A stretch of DNA of 64,000 bases from RYN-122 sp963761655 (GCA_963761655.1 CAVXHI010000008.1:248001-312000); one strand, 5' to 3'. Positions 36,332 through 45,958 are shown, numbered from the stretch's first letter. Numbers and translations: made by a program. The notes: generated by a model not told the origin, from the letters alone.

Positions 36332-37047
36332 TACGCGGCCGGTCGCAGGTGCCGGTCGAAGAACTGCAGGATCCGGCGCCAGGCGTCCTCGGCGGACGGC
36401 TCGTGGTAGGCGAAACCGCCGATCCGCTCGAGCACGGACAGCGGGCCGAGGTCGTGCCGGTTGAGGAAGGAGTGCCCGGCGTCGGCGTACTCCACGACGT
36501 CGTGCTCGACACCGGCCTCGGTCAGCGCCTGCTCGAGGGTGGCCGCCGCCCCGCGCAGCCCGAGGTCGCGGCGGCCGTAGCTGGCGACCACGGGGCAGGC
36601 ACCGGCCAGGACGGCGGCCGGGTCCTTCGGCAGCGGGCCGTAGTTGGGCGCCGCGGCGTCGAAGCCCTGCGCGGCCATCACCAGGGCGAAGCCGCCCCCC
36701 ATGCAGAACCCGAGGACGCCGACCGTGCCGGTGCAGTCCTCCCGCCCGGCCAGCCACGTGCGGACCGCCGTGATGTCGTCCACCGCCGGCCCGCTCCCAC
36801 GGCTGAGCGCCCCGACGACGCTCTTGAGGCAGCGGAGCGCCCCGCCGGCCGTGAACAGGTCCGGGGCGACGGCCAGGTACCCTGCCGCGGCCAGCCGGTC
36901 GGCCTGCTGCCGGACGTCGTCGGTGAGCCCGAAGACCTCGTGCAGGACGACGACCCCCGGCCAGGGACCGTCGCCGACCGGCGGCACGGCGAGGTGCGCG
37001 CGCAGGGAGGACGCGCTGGCGGCTCCGGGAACGGTGGTGGACGGCAC
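36331..37047 (-). CDS. Dienelactone hydrolase family protein
   Basis: The 238-residue protein has the dienelactone hydrolase fold: VVVLHEVFGLTDDVRQQADR near the start, the nucleophile Cys in VGVLGFCMGGGFAL near residue 117, Asp in VVASYGRRDLG and His in DAGHSFLNR near residue 191. GTG 37047 is chosen because gggagg lies nine bases upstream. It probably hydrolyses a lactone or related ester in the cytoplasm; the true substrate is unknown. It begins the three-gene minus-strand run 37047-34467. Confidence 0.87.
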   Translation of the reverse strand: MPSTTVPGAASASSLRAHLAVPPVGDGPWPGVVVLHEVFGLTDDVRQQADRLAAAGYLAVAPDLFTAGGALRCLKSVVGALSRGSGPAVDDITAVRTWLAGREDCTGTVGVLGFCMGGGFALVMAAQGFDAAAPNYGPLPKDPAAVLAGACPVVASYGRRDLGLRGAAATLEQALTEAGVEHDVVEYADAGHSFLNRHDLGPLSVLERIGGFAYHEPSAEDAWRRILQFFDRHLRPAA

Positions 37048-37107
37048 GTCGGCATCCTCCCGCACGGGACGAGCGGCGCACAGCGCCCGGACGGGTACAC
37101 CGGGGAC

Positions 37108-37416
37108 GTGTCGAGAGCGCGCGGGCCGGTGGAGCACACCGAGGACGGCCGGTTCGTCGTCGTGGACGGGCGGAAGTGGCGCGCCACCGACCCCCTGCTC
37201 CCCGAGGACGTGGGAGCCGTGCTGCGCAAGGAGCTCATGAGCGCCCGTCGGGCCGTCGGGGCGGCGCTCAAGGCGAAGGACCCGGAGGCGGAGGCGGCCG
37301 CCCGGGCCCGGGTCCAGCAGGCCAAGACCGCGCTGGGCGAGCGCGGCACGCCGTGGTGGGAGCAGACGCCGGACGAGCGGCGCGCCCGGTGGGAGGCGGG
37401 CCTGCCGTCCGACTGA
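37108..37416 (+). CDS. Conserved actinobacterial hypothetical protein
   Basis: The 102-residue product starts at GTG 37108. The pattern VEHTEDGRFVVVDGRKWRAT, then LRKELMSARRAVGAALK, a coiled ARARVQQAKTALGERG and WWEQTPDERRARWEAG is one I associate with an uncharacterised family frequent in actinobacteria. It is soluble, charged and largely helical. It is divergent from the dienelactone hydrolase gene. Confidence 0.7.
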   Translation: MSRARGPVEHTEDGRFVVVDGRKWRATDPLLPEDVGAVLRKELMSARRAVGAALKAKDPEAEAAARARVQQAKTALGERGTPWWEQTPDERRARWEAGLPSD

Positions 37417-37475
37417 CGCGTCCGGCCGGATCGGGCACACTGGGCGCTCTCGACCCCGTTCCCAGGAGGCACGTC

Positions 37476-38459
37476 GTGCGTAGGTCCCGCCGAGCGGTCG
37501 CGGCCGCCCTGCTGTGCACCGTCGTGACCGGCGCGGCCGCCTCGGCCGCGGCCCCCAGTGCGGCCGCCCGGAAGCGGGTCGTCGTCGGGTCGGACGGCTA
37601 CCTGTTCAGCAGCCAGGACTGGACGGTGCCCTGCCAGGACGCCGCCACGGCCGGCGCGACCGCGCAGCTGCTCGTCGACCTCGGCGCCGCCCTCGAGAAG
37701 GGCGGCCGCGGGCCCGTCCTGCTGCTCGGCCCGGACAAGTCGACGATCATGACCGGCAACCTGCCGAAGACCGGCATCCCGGACGCCGCCTGCCACGCCG
37801 CGGTCGACCAGGCGTTCTGGAAGAAGGCGTCGTCCACGCGGGCCTTCCTGGACCTGCGGGCCCCGCTCAAGAAGGCGGCGTCGTCGGGGCAGGTCTACTA
37901 CCGCAAGGACACGCACTTCTCGCACGGCGGCGACACCGTCTACACGATCTCTCTCCTGCGGCGGCTCGACCCGCTGCTCGCGCTCGCGCAGGGGCGGGTG
38001 GTCAAGGCCGGCACCGTCCGGGGCGACCTCGCGACCGTGCTCGGGCTGCCCGCCGGGGAGACCGTCAGCGCGCCGACCGTGCTCAACCCGGGCGTGGTCG
38101 TGACGGAGCTCCCCGAGCGCAAGGTCGGGCTGATCGTGCCGGTGAAGTCCTTCACGGCCACCCCGACGGCGGCCACCGGGCGCGTCCTGCCCGGCCGCAC
38201 CGTCTTCGTCGGCGACAGCTTCACCGCCGTCGACATGTACCAGCTGTCCCAGCTGTCGGCGGAGACCGTGTTCGTGTGGACGGACAGCACGGCTCCGCTG
38301 CAGCCCATGCTCGACGAGATCGCCCAGGGCGACCGCGTCGTCGTCGAGGTCGTCGAGCGCTTCGCGACGCGCTTCCGCATGTTCCGGCAGGACGTCGTCG
38401 ACGGGGTCGCGGCCCTTCCCCCGAAGAGCTCGACCCTGCCCGTCGCGCTGGTCCGCTGA
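37476..38459 (+). CDS. Secreted AlgX/AlgJ-like SGNH-hydrolase-fold protein
   Basis: GTG 37476 follows aggaggcac. The 327-residue product has a signal peptide (RRAVAAALLCTVVTGAAASA) and the AlgX/AlgJ (DHHW) pattern: VVGSDGYLFSSQDWTVPC, ARGs replaced by LLLGPDKSTIM, the catalytic YYRKDTHFSHGGDTVY with Asp and His near residues 150-154, and VFVGDSFTAVDMYQLS with the nucleophile-like Ser. The family O-acetylates exported polysaccharides. No membrane acyltransferase (MBOAT) gene is nearby. Confidence 0.8.
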   Translation: MRRSRRAVAAALLCTVVTGAAASAAAPSAAARKRVVVGSDGYLFSSQDWTVPCQDAATAGATAQLLVDLGAALEKGGRGPVLLLGPDKSTIMTGNLPKTGIPDAACHAAVDQAFWKKASSTRAFLDLRAPLKKAASSGQVYYRKDTHFSHGGDTVYTISLLRRLDPLLALAQGRVVKAGTVRGDLATVLGLPAGETVSAPTVLNPGVVVTELPERKVGLIVPVKSFTATPTAATGRVLPGRTVFVGDSFTAVDMYQLSQLSAETVFVWTDSTAPLQPMLDEIAQGDRVVVEVVERFATRFRMFRQDVVDGVAALPPKSSTLPVALVR

Positions 38460-38491
38460 CCCGCAGCACCCTGCCCCGCCGGCTGCTGCCG

Positions 38492-39241
38492 GTGGCCGCC
38501 GCGGCTGTCCTCGTCGGCGCCGTCCTGCGGTTCGGCCCGGCCGGCGGGCCGGACTGCACGCTCCGGGTGGCCGGCTCCGACGTCGGCCTGAGCCTGGCGC
38601 AGGCGCGCGACGCCACGACGCTCGCGGGGGTCACCCGACGCGACGGCCGCACCCAGGCCGATCTCGCCCACGCCCTGAGCGCCACCCTCGACGAGGCCGA
38701 CGGCGCCCTGACACCCGGGCAGGCGGCCCGCGCCCTGGACCGGCCCGGGGACACCGACCGCCTGCCGCTCGCCCGCGCCCTGCTCGGCTACGGCAGCGCG
38801 CGGCTCGCCTGCGACGACGACCCCGCCGGTGGGCTCGAGGCGCAGCAGGAAGGACCGGTCGGCCTGACCCCGCGCGCCGCCCGGGTGCGCGAGGCGGTGC
38901 GCCAGGTGTTCGGGACCCTGCCCGACGGCGGCTTCGCGGCCGGCGGCGTCTCGACCGGGCACGCGCCCGGGTCGGCGCACTACGAGGGCCGGGCGGTCGA
39001 CGTCTTCTTCCGGCCGCTGTCCCCGCGGCACACGCAGGAGGGCTGGACGCTCGCGCAGTACCTCGTCGCCCACGCGGAGCGGCTGGACGTCGACGTCGTC
39101 ATCTTCGACCGCCGGATCTGGTCGTCGTCGCGGGCCGGCGACGGCTGGCGCGCGTACGTCCCGCCGCAGGGCCCGACGACGAACCCGGTCCTGCTGCACC
39201 GCGACCACGTCCACGTCGACGTCCTGCGCGGGGACGCGTGA
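38492..39241 (+). CDS. Secreted peptidase-like protein with an M15-type fold
   Basis: The start is uncertain. GTG 38492 gives a short hydrophobic leader (AAAAVLVGAVLRFGPAGGPD); the frame is open further upstream without a better start. The C-terminal half has APGSAHYEGRAVDVFFRPLS, a His-x(6)-Asp zinc motif, and LLHRDHVHVDVLRG at the end, as in M15/Hedgehog-type peptidases that trim cell-wall peptides. It overlaps the next gene as GTGA and follows an AlgX-like gene, suggesting envelope work. Confidence 0.72.
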   Translation: MAAAAVLVGAVLRFGPAGGPDCTLRVAGSDVGLSLAQARDATTLAGVTRRDGRTQADLAHALSATLDEADGALTPGQAARALDRPGDTDRLPLARALLGYGSARLACDDDPAGGLEAQQEGPVGLTPRAARVREAVRQVFGTLPDGGFAAGGVSTGHAPGSAHYEGRAVDVFFRPLSPRHTQEGWTLAQYLVAHAERLDVDVVIFDRRIWSSSRAGDGWRAYVPPQGPTTNPVLLHRDHVHVDVLRGDA

Positions 39242-40098
39242 GGAGCCGGGGCGCACCGGGCCGGTCCCGCTTCGCCGGGCTGCTCCGCGAGGTGACCGAG
39301 CACGGGTGGGTCCCGGTCACCGGCGACGGCGTCCGCCCGGTCGGACCTCTGCGCGACCTGCCCGGCGAGGACCGGCGGGTGCTCGACGCCGGAGCGGGCC
39401 GCCGGGTCACCCTGGCGCGGAGCCCGTACGACGGCGTCGCCCTGCACGAGCTGGCGGCTCTCGCGGTCCTGCGCTCGACCGCCCGCAAGCGGGTGTCGCT
39501 GGTCGACGTCGGGGAGTCCTCCGACGGGCGGCGGGAGCAGACCCGGCGCAGCCGCACCACGCACAAGCTGCTCTGCTCGGGGGAGCGGCACACGGTGCGG
39601 GTCGACGCCGACGGGCCGGTCGCCCTCAACCACCCCGAGCTGGACCTGGTGTCCGAGGGCGTCGCCGTGGCGCTCGGCATGCCTGCCCCGCCGTGCGTGC
39701 AGCTGCTGCTCGACTGGCCCCGCCGGTCCGTCCACCTCGCCGAGCAGCTGGAGGCCGCCCGGACCCTGCACCGGATGGCCGCCTGGGAGGGCGCGACCGC
39801 GGTGGAGACCGACGTCGCGCTGTCGTGCTGGCTCACCCCCGCGGACGCGCAGGAGTGGACGGCGCTCGGGCTGACCGTCGTCGACGCCGCCGTCTGGCGG
39901 TGGCACGGGGTGCAGGAGCCGTGGGAGGTCGAGCGCTGGACCGACCTCGGCTGCGACCCCGGGCAGGCCGCCGCGGTGCTGGACACCGGCGTCGACCTGG
40001 CCGCCCTCGAGCCGTGGCTGCAGAAGGGGACGCCCGCGCCGGTCGCGGCCCTGCTCGTGCGCGCCGGCGCGGACCGGCCGGACCGGCTGCAGCGCTAG
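39238..40098 (+). CDS. Hypothetical protein, unknown function
   Basis: The 286-residue product starts at GTG 39238 in a GTGA overlap. It begins RSRGAPGRSRFAGLLREVTE and contains RRSRTTHKLLCSGERHTVRV and a C-terminal stretch of three short repeats (WTALGLTVVDAAVWRWHG, WTDLGCDPGQAAAVLDTG, APVAALLVRAG) that looks like small helical modules. No signal peptide or known catalytic motif. Its stop overlaps the convergent membrane-protein gene by three bases. Confidence 0.6.
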   Translation: MRSRGAPGRSRFAGLLREVTEHGWVPVTGDGVRPVGPLRDLPGEDRRVLDAGAGRRVTLARSPYDGVALHELAALAVLRSTARKRVSLVDVGESSDGRREQTRRSRTTHKLLCSGERHTVRVDADGPVALNHPELDLVSEGVAVALGMPAPPCVQLLLDWPRRSVHLAEQLEAARTLHRMAAWEGATAVETDVALSCWLTPADAQEWTALGLTVVDAAVWRWHGVQEPWEVERWTDLGCDPGQAAAVLDTGVDLAALEPWLQKGTPAPVAALLVRAGADRPDRLQR

Positions 40099-40595
40099 CG
40101 GCGGCGCGACACCTGCACGACCACCAGCTCCGCGGCCGCGTAGGCGAGCAGGAGCAGGGCGTACCCGCGGCCGTCGTTGAGCAGCGCGTACCCCTGGCCG
40201 CGCTGCATCACGAACAGCACCCCCGACAGCAGCACGGCCAGCCCGACGCTCGTGGTCGAGGACCGCACGCCGGCGCGCTCCAGCCCCGCCAGCGCGAGGA
40301 CGCCCAGGCCGATCCCGACCATGTGGGCCGCCGACTCCGGTGCCCGCAGGTCGGCCAGCTCGGGCCGGGCCAGGGCGACGTTGGCGAGCCCCCAGCCCGC
40401 GACGACGCAGCCCGGCGCCCAGAGCGCACCGCCGCGCCCTCCCGCGACCGCGGCGACGAGGTACACGGCCCCGACGAGCAGCGGGGTGTCGCCGAACGGC
40501 ACGGACCCGCGCTCGAGCAGGAGGTAGACGACGACGGCGCCCGCGGCGAGGACCGCGGCGCGCAGGCCCGGGCGGTCGCTGCCCCGGGTGCTCAT
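40095..40595 (-). CDS. Small multi-pass membrane protein
   Basis: The 166-residue product has about five hydrophobic segments (AAVLAAGAVVVYLLLERG, PLLVGAVYLVAAVAGG, MVGIGLGVLALAGLE, SVGLAVLLSGVLFVM, ALLLLAYAAAELVVV) and ends QVSRRR. ATG 40595 overlaps the SDR stop as ATGA. No family recognised; probably co-expressed with the SDR enzyme. Confidence 0.7.
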   Translation of the reverse strand: MSTRGSDRPGLRAAVLAAGAVVVYLLLERGSVPFGDTPLLVGAVYLVAAVAGGRGGALWAPGCVVAGWGLANVALARPELADLRAPESAAHMVGIGLGVLALAGLERAGVRSSTTSVGLAVLLSGVLFVMQRGQGYALLNDGRGYALLLLAYAAAELVVVQVSRRR

Positions 40596-41338
40596 CGCTC
40601 CTGGTCGGTGGGTCGGACCAGGACCTCGTTGACGGCGACGTGCGCCGGCTGGGTGACGGCGTAGAGCACGGCGCCCGCGATGTCCTCCGCCTGCAGCGGC
40701 CGCATCTGCTGCACGAAGCCCTGGATCTGCTCCTTCGCCCCGGCGTGCGTGATGTGGTCGGTCAGCTCGGTCGCGACCGCCCCCGGCTCGACCAGCACGA
40801 CCCGGACGCCCCGGCCGGTGACCTCCTGGCGCAGCGACTCCGAGAACGCCCCGACACCCCACTTGCTGGCGTTGTAGACGCCGGCCCCGGCCCGGGCGGT
40901 GCGGCCGGCGACGGACGACACGTTGACGACGTCGCCCTTGCCCGCGAGCAGGTGGGGGAGCGCGGCGTGGGTCATGTACATGAGGCCGAGGACGTTGGTG
41001 CCGATCATCCGCCGCCAGTCCTCGGTGTCGGCGTCCTCGATCGGGCCCAGCAGCATCACGCCGGCGTTGTTGACCAGGACGTCCAGCCCGCCGAACTGGT
41101 CCACCGTCTGCTGCACCGCCGACCGGCACTGCGCCTCGTCGGTGACGTCGAGGTCGAGCGCGAGGGCCCTGCCGCCGTCGGCCTCGATGCGGGCCACGAG
41201 GTCCTGGAGCCGGTCCGCCCGGCGGGCTCCGACGGCGACGACGGCGCCGGCCGCCGCCAGGGCGACGGCGGTGGCCTCCCCGATCCCGGACGAGGCTCCG
41301 GTGACGAGGGCGACGCGGTCCTGCAGGGGTGTGGTCAT
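40592..41338 (-). CDS. Short-chain dehydrogenase/reductase (SDR)
   Basis: The 248-residue protein is a classical SDR: cofactor motif VTGASSGIGEATAVALA near residue 13, VLVNNAGVMLLGPI near residue 85, catalytic Ser in VVNVSSVAGRT, and YxxxK as VYNASKWGVGAF near residue 155. ARRADR after the second beta strand suggests NADPH preference. The TELTDH and AEDIAGAVLYAV ends are those of the YdfG/clavaldehyde-like group. The reaction substrate is unknown. Confidence 0.9.
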   Translation of the reverse strand: MTTPLQDRVALVTGASSGIGEATAVALAAAGAVVAVGARRADRLQDLVARIEADGGRALALDLDVTDEAQCRSAVQQTVDQFGGLDVLVNNAGVMLLGPIEDADTEDWRRMIGTNVLGLMYMTHAALPHLLAGKGDVVNVSSVAGRTARAGAGVYNASKWGVGAFSESLRQEVTGRGVRVVLVEPGAVATELTDHITHAGAKEQIQGFVQQMRPLQAEDIAGAVLYAVTQPAHVAVNEVLVRPTDQER

Positions 41339-41375
41339 GCCCTCGACCCTGCCACGGCGGCCCGGGTCGGGCAGG

Positions 41376-43886
41376 TCAGGCCCCGCCGGTCCACGGCTGC
41401 CCGACGGCGACCGGCGGCCGCTCGACCGGGCTGCCCGACCCGTCACGCCGCCCGTGCACGGCGGGCAGCTCGACCGGCTCCCCGCCGGTGGCCGCCGCCC
41501 AGGCGGGAGCGCGTCCGGCCCAGCCCAGCACGAGGACCGACTCGCCGGTGAGCAGCCGCTGGACGCGGACGCCGCCCGTGGCGCGGCCCTTGCGCGGGTA
41601 CTCCGACAGCGGTGTCGTCTTGACGCTGCTCACGGTGCCGGGGCCCTTGCCCCGCTCGGGCGGGAGCCCGGCGCCGGTGACGACGACGGGCTCGTCGGCG
41701 TCGAACAGGGTGTCGCTCGCCCCGCCGAGCGCCACGACCGAGAAGCCGACGCAGGTCGCGCCCGGGTCGAGCTTGACGCCCGCCATGCCCCCTGCGCTGC
41801 GGCCCTGCGGCCGGACCAGGCCGGCGGGGAAGCGCAGGAGGTCGCCGGTGGAGGTGAAGAAGACCAGCTCCTCCTCGCCGTCGACGAGCTCGGCAGCGCC
41901 GACCACCTCGTCACCCGGCTTGAGGGCGACGACGTCGACGTCGCCCTTGCTCGGCCAGTCCGGCGTGACCCGCTTGACCACGCCCTGCCTCGTCGCCAGC
42001 GCCAGGCCGGCGCTGTCCTCGCGCAGGGAGGTCAGGGCGAGCACGCGCTCCCCCTTCTCCAGCGCGGCGAACTCGCTGACCGGAGCGCCCCCGCGGAGCG
42101 ACAGCGCACCGGTGGTGACCGCGGGGACGGCCGGGAGGTCGAGGGCGCTGGCCCGCAGCACGCGCCCCGCGCTCGTGACCAGACCGAGGGAGCCGCGCGC
42201 GGTGGTCCGGACGCGCGAGACGACGGCGTCGTGGCGGGCCCGCTTGGTGGCCCGGCGGCTGGCGGGGTCGGTCGGCGCCTCGACGGGTGTCCGGGCGATC
42301 AGCCCGCTGGTGGTCAGCAGGACGTCGACCGGCTCGTCCGCCACCTCGAGGCTCGCGCTGCGGGCCGTGACGAGCGCCTTGAGGTCGCCGCCGACGAGGA
42401 CCGTGCGCCGGGGGGACCCGTGCTCGGCGGCGACCTCGGCCAGCTCGTCGGCGATGACGCGGCGCAGCACGGCCGGGTCGCCGAGGATCTCCTGCAGCTC
42501 GGCGATCGTGGCGCGCAGCTCGGCGAGCTCGTCCTCGAGCTTGAGCACCTCGAGCGCCACCAGGCGGCGCAGCTGCATGTCGAGGACGTAGCCCGCCTGG
42601 ACCTCGGTCAGCCCGATCTGCGCGACCAGCTCCACGCGGGCCTCGGACACGTCCTGGCTGGCCCGGATGATCCGCACGACGTCGTCGATGTGCGCCAGCG
42701 CCAGCAGCAGCCCCTCGACCAGGTGGGCGCGCTCCTCGGCCTTCCGCAGCCGGTAGCGCGAGCGGCGGGTGACGACGTCGACCCGGTGGTCGAGGAAGAC
42801 CTGCAGCAGCTCCTTGAGGCCGAGGGTCCGCGGCTGGCCGTCGACGAGGGCGAGGGCGTTGATGCCGAAGCTCTCCTCCAGCGGCGTCAGCCGGTACAGC
42901 TCGGCGAGGACCGCCTGCGGGTTGAAGCCCGCCTTGACCTCGATGACCAGCTGGGTGCCCCGGTGCCGGTCGGTGAGGTCCTTGACGTCGGCGACCCCCT
43001 GGAGCTTCTTCGCGGTGACGAGCTCCTTCATCTTGAGCTTCACCCGCTCCGCCCCGACGCCGTACGGCAGCTCGGTCACGGTGATGTGCGACTTGCCGCG
43101 GGGGAGCGCCCCGACGTCGGCGGTCGCCCGCATCCGCACCACGCCGCGGCCGGTCTCGTAGGCCGTCCGGACCTCAGCCATGCCGAGCAGCTGCCCGCCG
43201 GTAGGGAGGTCAGGCCCCGGGACGAAGCGCATGAGGTCGTCGAGGTCGGCGTCGGGGTGCTCCAGCAGGTGGCGGGCGGCGTCGACGACCTCGACCAGGT
43301 TGTGCGGGATCATGTTGGTCGCCATGCCGACGGCGATGCCGCTGGTGCCGTTGACGAGCAGGTTCGGGAAGGCGGCCGGCAGGACCGACGGCTGGGTGAG
43401 GCTGCCGTCGTAGTTCGGCTCGAGGTCGACGGTCTCCTCGTCGAGCCCGTCGGTCAGCGCGAGGGCGGCGGGGGCCAGGCGGCACTCGGTGTAGCGCGAG
43501 GCCGCGGGGGAGTCGTCGGGGGAGAAGCCCCAGTTGCCGTGCCCGTCGATGAGCGGGACCCGCATCGCGAACCCCTGCGCGAGGCGGACCATCGCGTCGT
43601 AGATGGCGCTGTCGCCGTGGGGGTGGAAGCGGCCCATGACGTCGCCGACGACCCGGGCGCTCTTGACGTAGGGCCGGTCGGGGCGCAGGCCGGTGTCGGC
43701 CATCGAGTAGAGGATCCGCCGGTGGACGGGCTTGAGGCCGTCGCGGGCGTCGGGCAGGGCCCGGCTGTAGATGACCGAGTACGAGTACTCCAGGTAGGAG
43801 TCCTCGAGCTCCTTGACCACCGTGGTGTCGAGGATCGTGCCCTCGCCCTCGAAGGGCGGGATCGCGCCGCTCGTCCGCTTCGCCAT
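41376..43886 (-). CDS. parC: DNA topoisomerase IV subunit A (GyrA/ParC family)
   Basis: The 836-residue protein starts at ATG 43886. It has the winged-helix/tower core: LPDARDGLKPVHRRILYSM, RVVGDVMGRFHPHGD, the DNA-cleaving Tyr in PAASRYTECRLAP near residue 131, and the long coiled arm (EVLKLEDELAELRATI near 450). The C-terminal six-bladed propeller shows degenerate GRVLRA...LR blades. It lacks a recognisable GyrA-box, fitting ParC rather than GyrA. The one-base TGATG overlap with parE indicates co-translation; the pair decatenates replicated chromosomes. Confidence 0.88.
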   Translation of the reverse strand: MAKRTSGAIPPFEGEGTILDTTVVKELEDSYLEYSYSVIYSRALPDARDGLKPVHRRILYSMADTGLRPDRPYVKSARVVGDVMGRFHPHGDSAIYDAMVRLAQGFAMRVPLIDGHGNWGFSPDDSPAASRYTECRLAPAALALTDGLDEETVDLEPNYDGSLTQPSVLPAAFPNLLVNGTSGIAVGMATNMIPHNLVEVVDAARHLLEHPDADLDDLMRFVPGPDLPTGGQLLGMAEVRTAYETGRGVVRMRATADVGALPRGKSHITVTELPYGVGAERVKLKMKELVTAKKLQGVADVKDLTDRHRGTQLVIEVKAGFNPQAVLAELYRLTPLEESFGINALALVDGQPRTLGLKELLQVFLDHRVDVVTRRSRYRLRKAEERAHLVEGLLLALAHIDDVVRIIRASQDVSEARVELVAQIGLTEVQAGYVLDMQLRRLVALEVLKLEDELAELRATIAELQEILGDPAVLRRVIADELAEVAAEHGSPRRTVLVGGDLKALVTARSASLEVADEPVDVLLTTSGLIARTPVEAPTDPASRRATKRARHDAVVSRVRTTARGSLGLVTSAGRVLRASALDLPAVPAVTTGALSLRGGAPVSEFAALEKGERVLALTSLREDSAGLALATRQGVVKRVTPDWPSKGDVDVVALKPGDEVVGAAELVDGEEELVFFTSTGDLLRFPAGLVRPQGRSAGGMAGVKLDPGATCVGFSVVALGGASDTLFDADEPVVVTGAGLPPERGKGPGTVSSVKTTPLSEYPRKGRATGGVRVQRLLTGESVLVLGWAGRAPAWAAATGGEPVELPAVHGRRDGSGSPVERPPVAVGQPWTGGA

Positions 43887-45958
43887 CAGACGTCCAGGGC
43901 GTCGCGGTCGACCCGGCCGGCGCTCGAGACGATGAAGTCGCGGCGGGGCGGGACGTCGTTGCCCATGAGCAGCTCCAGGACGCCTTCGGCCGCGTCGACC
44001 TCGCCCGGCCGGATCCGCCGCAGCGTCCGGGTGGCGGGGTGCATCGTCGTGTCGGACAGCTGCTCGGGGTCCATCTCGCCGAGCCCCTTGTAGCGCTGGA
44101 TCTGCCCCTTGACCCGCTTGCCCTGCTGCTCGAGCTTCTTGAGCGTCTGCTGCAGCTGCTTGTCGGAGTAGGTGTAGATCGGGTCCTTCACGTTCGCGAC
44201 CTCGACCCGGTGCAGCGGCGGGACGGCGGCGAACAGGCGGCCGGACTCGATGACCGGCCGCATGTACCGGGCGAACAGCGTGATGAGCAGGCAGCGGATG
44301 TGACTCCCGTCGACGTCCGCGTCCGTCATCAGCACCACCTTCCCGTACCGCATCTGGTCGACGTCGAAGGTCCGGCCGGTGCCCGCGCCGATCACCTGGA
44401 TGATCGAGGAGCACTCGGCGTTGCCGAGCATCTCGGTGACGCTGGCCTTCTGGACGTTGAGGATCTTCCCGCGCAGCGGCAGCAGCGCCTGGTACTCGCT
44501 GTTGCGGGCCATCTTCCCGGTGCCGAGCGCGGAGTCGCCCTCCACCAGCCACAGCTCCGAGCGAGAGACGTCGCTGCTGCGGCAGTCGGCGAGCTTGGCC
44601 GGCAGGGTCGACGTCTCGAGCGCGGTCTTGCGGCGCGCCGCGTCCTTGCTCATCTTGGCGGCCTGGCGGGTCTGCGCGGCTGCAGCGACCTTGTCCAGGA
44701 CCGTCTTGACCTGCGCCTTGCGCTTCCGGTCGTCGAGGAAAGCGGTCTTCAGGCCCCGCTTCACGACGTCGTTCACGATCTTGCGGACGCCCGGGGTGCC
44801 GAGCTCGTCCTTGGTCTGGCCCAGGTACTGCGGCTCGGGCACCTTGACGGTGATGACGGCGGTGAGGCCCTCGAGGACGTCGTCCTTCTGGACGTTCTCG
44901 TCCTTGACCCGCAGCACCTTCGCCGAGCGCATGGCGTCGTTGAGCGTGGCGAGGACAGCCGCCTCGAAGCCGTTCTGGTGGCTGCCACCGTGACCGGTGG
45001 CGACGACGTTGCAGAAGCTCTGGACGACGGTGTCGTACCCGACGCCCCACCGCAGGGCGACGTCGACCTCGCAGGTCCGCTCGACGACGGTGGTGACCAT
45101 GTGGCCCTGCTCGTCGAGGACCGGGACGGTCTCCTTGTAGGTGCCCTCGCCGGTGATGTGGACGGGGTCGCAGACGCCGCCGTCCGGCGCGAGGTGCTCG
45201 ACGAAGTCCGACGTGCCGCCGTCGAAGCGGAAGCTCTCCTCCACGAGGTCGCCGGACCGCCGGTCGAGCATCGCGAGGGTCAGGCCGGGGACGAGGAACG
45301 CCGTCTGCCGGAGCCGGGCGACGACCTGCGGCACGTCGACGGCGCTCCCCGCGCTGAACAGCGGCAGGTCGGGCCACCAGCGCACGGAGGTGCCGGTCGA
45401 GCCCCGCGCCGCCTTGCCCGCGATCGACAGTCCGGCGCGCGGGGTGAAGGGCGCCTTCGGCCCGTCGCCGTCGAACACCCCCGGGACGCCGCGCTGGAAC
45501 GACATGGTGTGGACGCGCCCGCCGTGCCGCACGACGACGTCGAGCCGGCCGGACAGCGCGTTGACGACCGAGGCGCCGACGCCGTGCAGGCCGCCGGAGG
45601 TCTTGTAGCCGGCGCCGCCGAACTTGCCGCCCGCGTGGAGCTTGGTGAACACCAGCTCGACCCCGGTGAGGCCGGTCTTGCTGTGGACGTCGACCGGGAT
45701 GCCGCGGCCGTCGTCGGTGACCTCGACCGAGCCGTCGGGGTGCAGGACCAGCTCGATCCGCTCGCAGTGGCCGGCCAGGGCCTCGTCGACGCAGTTGTCG
45801 ACGATCTCGTAGACGAGGTGGGTGAGGCCCTTGCTGTCGGTCGAGCCGATGTACATGCCGGGGCGCTTGCGGACGGCCTCGAGGCCTTCGAGCACGGACA
45901 GGCTGTCGCCGTCGTAGGCGGGCTGCACGGGCGCGTCGGTGCTGGCCGGGCGGGTCAC
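43886..45958 (-). CDS. parE: DNA topoisomerase IV subunit B (GyrB/ParE family)
   Basis: The 690-residue protein starts at GTG 45958. GHKL ATPase motifs are present: EIVDNCVDEALAGHC (Asn/Asp near residue 49), VTDDGRGIPVDVH and GGLHGVGASVVNALSG. The TOPRIM metal site is seen in ELWLVEGDSALGTGK near 470 and KVVLMTDADVDGSHIRCLL near 545, and RYKGLGEMDPEQL near 620 completes the type IIA pattern. With parC it forms topoisomerase IV. No insertion typical of proteobacterial GyrB is present. Confidence 0.92.
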   Translation of the reverse strand: MTRPASTDAPVQPAYDGDSLSVLEGLEAVRKRPGMYIGSTDSKGLTHLVYEIVDNCVDEALAGHCERIELVLHPDGSVEVTDDGRGIPVDVHSKTGLTGVELVFTKLHAGGKFGGAGYKTSGGLHGVGASVVNALSGRLDVVVRHGGRVHTMSFQRGVPGVFDGDGPKAPFTPRAGLSIAGKAARGSTGTSVRWWPDLPLFSAGSAVDVPQVVARLRQTAFLVPGLTLAMLDRRSGDLVEESFRFDGGTSDFVEHLAPDGGVCDPVHITGEGTYKETVPVLDEQGHMVTTVVERTCEVDVALRWGVGYDTVVQSFCNVVATGHGGSHQNGFEAAVLATLNDAMRSAKVLRVKDENVQKDDVLEGLTAVITVKVPEPQYLGQTKDELGTPGVRKIVNDVVKRGLKTAFLDDRKRKAQVKTVLDKVAAAAQTRQAAKMSKDAARRKTALETSTLPAKLADCRSSDVSRSELWLVEGDSALGTGKMARNSEYQALLPLRGKILNVQKASVTEMLGNAECSSIIQVIGAGTGRTFDVDQMRYGKVVLMTDADVDGSHIRCLLITLFARYMRPVIESGRLFAAVPPLHRVEVANVKDPIYTYSDKQLQQTLKKLEQQGKRVKGQIQRYKGLGEMDPEQLSDTTMHPATRTLRRIRPGEVDAAEGVLELLMGNDVPPRRDFIVSSAGRVDRDALDV

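Noticed and set aside
40899..44093. A 1064-codon plus-strand open frame opposite parC
   Set aside because: It mirrors the codon structure of parC and shows no domain of its own.
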